Source of the DNA: CAZQRW01 sp964596115
GTDB lineage: Bacteria; Hydrothermota; UBA3072; B12-G15
DNA: 33,676 bases
Assembly: GCA_964596115.1 (NCBI GenBank)
Contig: CAZQRW010000019.1
Span: 1 to 33,676 of the forward strand
Direction of reading: 5' to 3'
The translations under genes were made by a program, and so were the position numbers. Below, in pieces: positions 33,622 through 33,676 of the stretch (position 1 is the stretch's first letter; every line of letters starts with the position of its first letter). The notes beneath the pieces were generated by a model. The model saw only the letters and a list, made by a program, of their open reading frames with translations. It had not been told where the DNA came from and did no database searches.

Positions 33622-33649
33622 AGTATAAGAATAAGATAAGGGTTGTCAA
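33622..33649 (-). promoter_or_regulatory. promoter of the gcvT operon
   Basis: On the minus strand a perfect TTGACA (33649-33644) and TATACT (33627-33622) are 16 bases apart. The predicted start leaves a leader of only about 20 bases before the gcvT ATG. That is far too short for a glycine riboswitch, so any glycine response must come from a protein or from further upstream outside the window. Confidence 0.78.
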
Positions 33650-33676
33650 GAAAGTTTTTTGAGTATTTGTATTCTG

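Noticed and set aside
33599..33676. Glycine riboswitch before gcvT
   Set aside because: The promoter lies only about 45-50 bases upstream of the ATG, so the leader of about 20 bases cannot hold an aptamer.

Overview
This is a low G+C bacterial chromosome window with very tight gene packing. It suggests an uncultured, peptidoglycan-making rod or coccus that uses meso-diaminopimelate (the MurE motif is DNPR) and carries a two-subunit-type glycine decarboxylase. The pilin N-termini, the split GcvP and the FAD/GT/DUF2723-like genes would fit a candidate phylum near the FCB group (WOR-3-like). That placement is a guess from gene style and was not tested.

Region 1 (about 200-17767, + strand) is a nearly complete dcw division and cell-wall operon: mraZ, rsmH, an ftsL-like gene, ftsI, murE, murF, mraY, murD, ftsW, murG, murC, murB, ftsQ, ftsA, ftsZ, ending with ligA. 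It starts at a clear sigma70-type promoter followed by three 10-bp-spaced TGGRN boxes, the expected MraZ operator. Almost every junction is a short gene overlap; the longest is 56 bp (ftsW/murG).

Region 2 (17749-18905) holds a tRNA-Leu(CAG) on the minus strand whose 3' end overlaps the end of ligA, then a 1.03-kb element: a RAYT/Y1 HUH transposase between 32-bp near-perfect inverted repeats.

Region 3 (18940-26702, + strand) is a run of genes joined mostly by ATGA overlaps: iorA, iorB, a small unknown gene, a WecA/MraY-type sugar-phosphate transferase, a UDP-galactopyranose-mutase-like flavoprotein that has lost a normal start codon, a GT4 glycosyltransferase, a DUF2723-like membrane protein and a pilin-like protein. 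A second, apparently highly expressed pilin (26827-27261) follows, with a strong ribosome site and a strong terminator.

Region 4 (33649-27268, minus strand) is gcvT-gcvH-gcvPA, driven by a good promoter and followed, where gcvPB would be expected, by a GT-C-like membrane protein and a Wzy/WaaL-type O-antigen ligase or polymerase. This run converges on the pilin operon; the pilin terminator hairpin lies inside the last codons of the ligase gene.

The most interesting whole-window idea is that regions 3 and 4 together form a pilin or surface glycosylation locus: lipid-linked sugar initiation, sugar modification, glycosyl transfer, a Wzy_C-type ligase and a Ser/Thr/Ala-rich pilin as possible acceptor. 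This is an inference from neighbourhood and family, not a demonstrated system.
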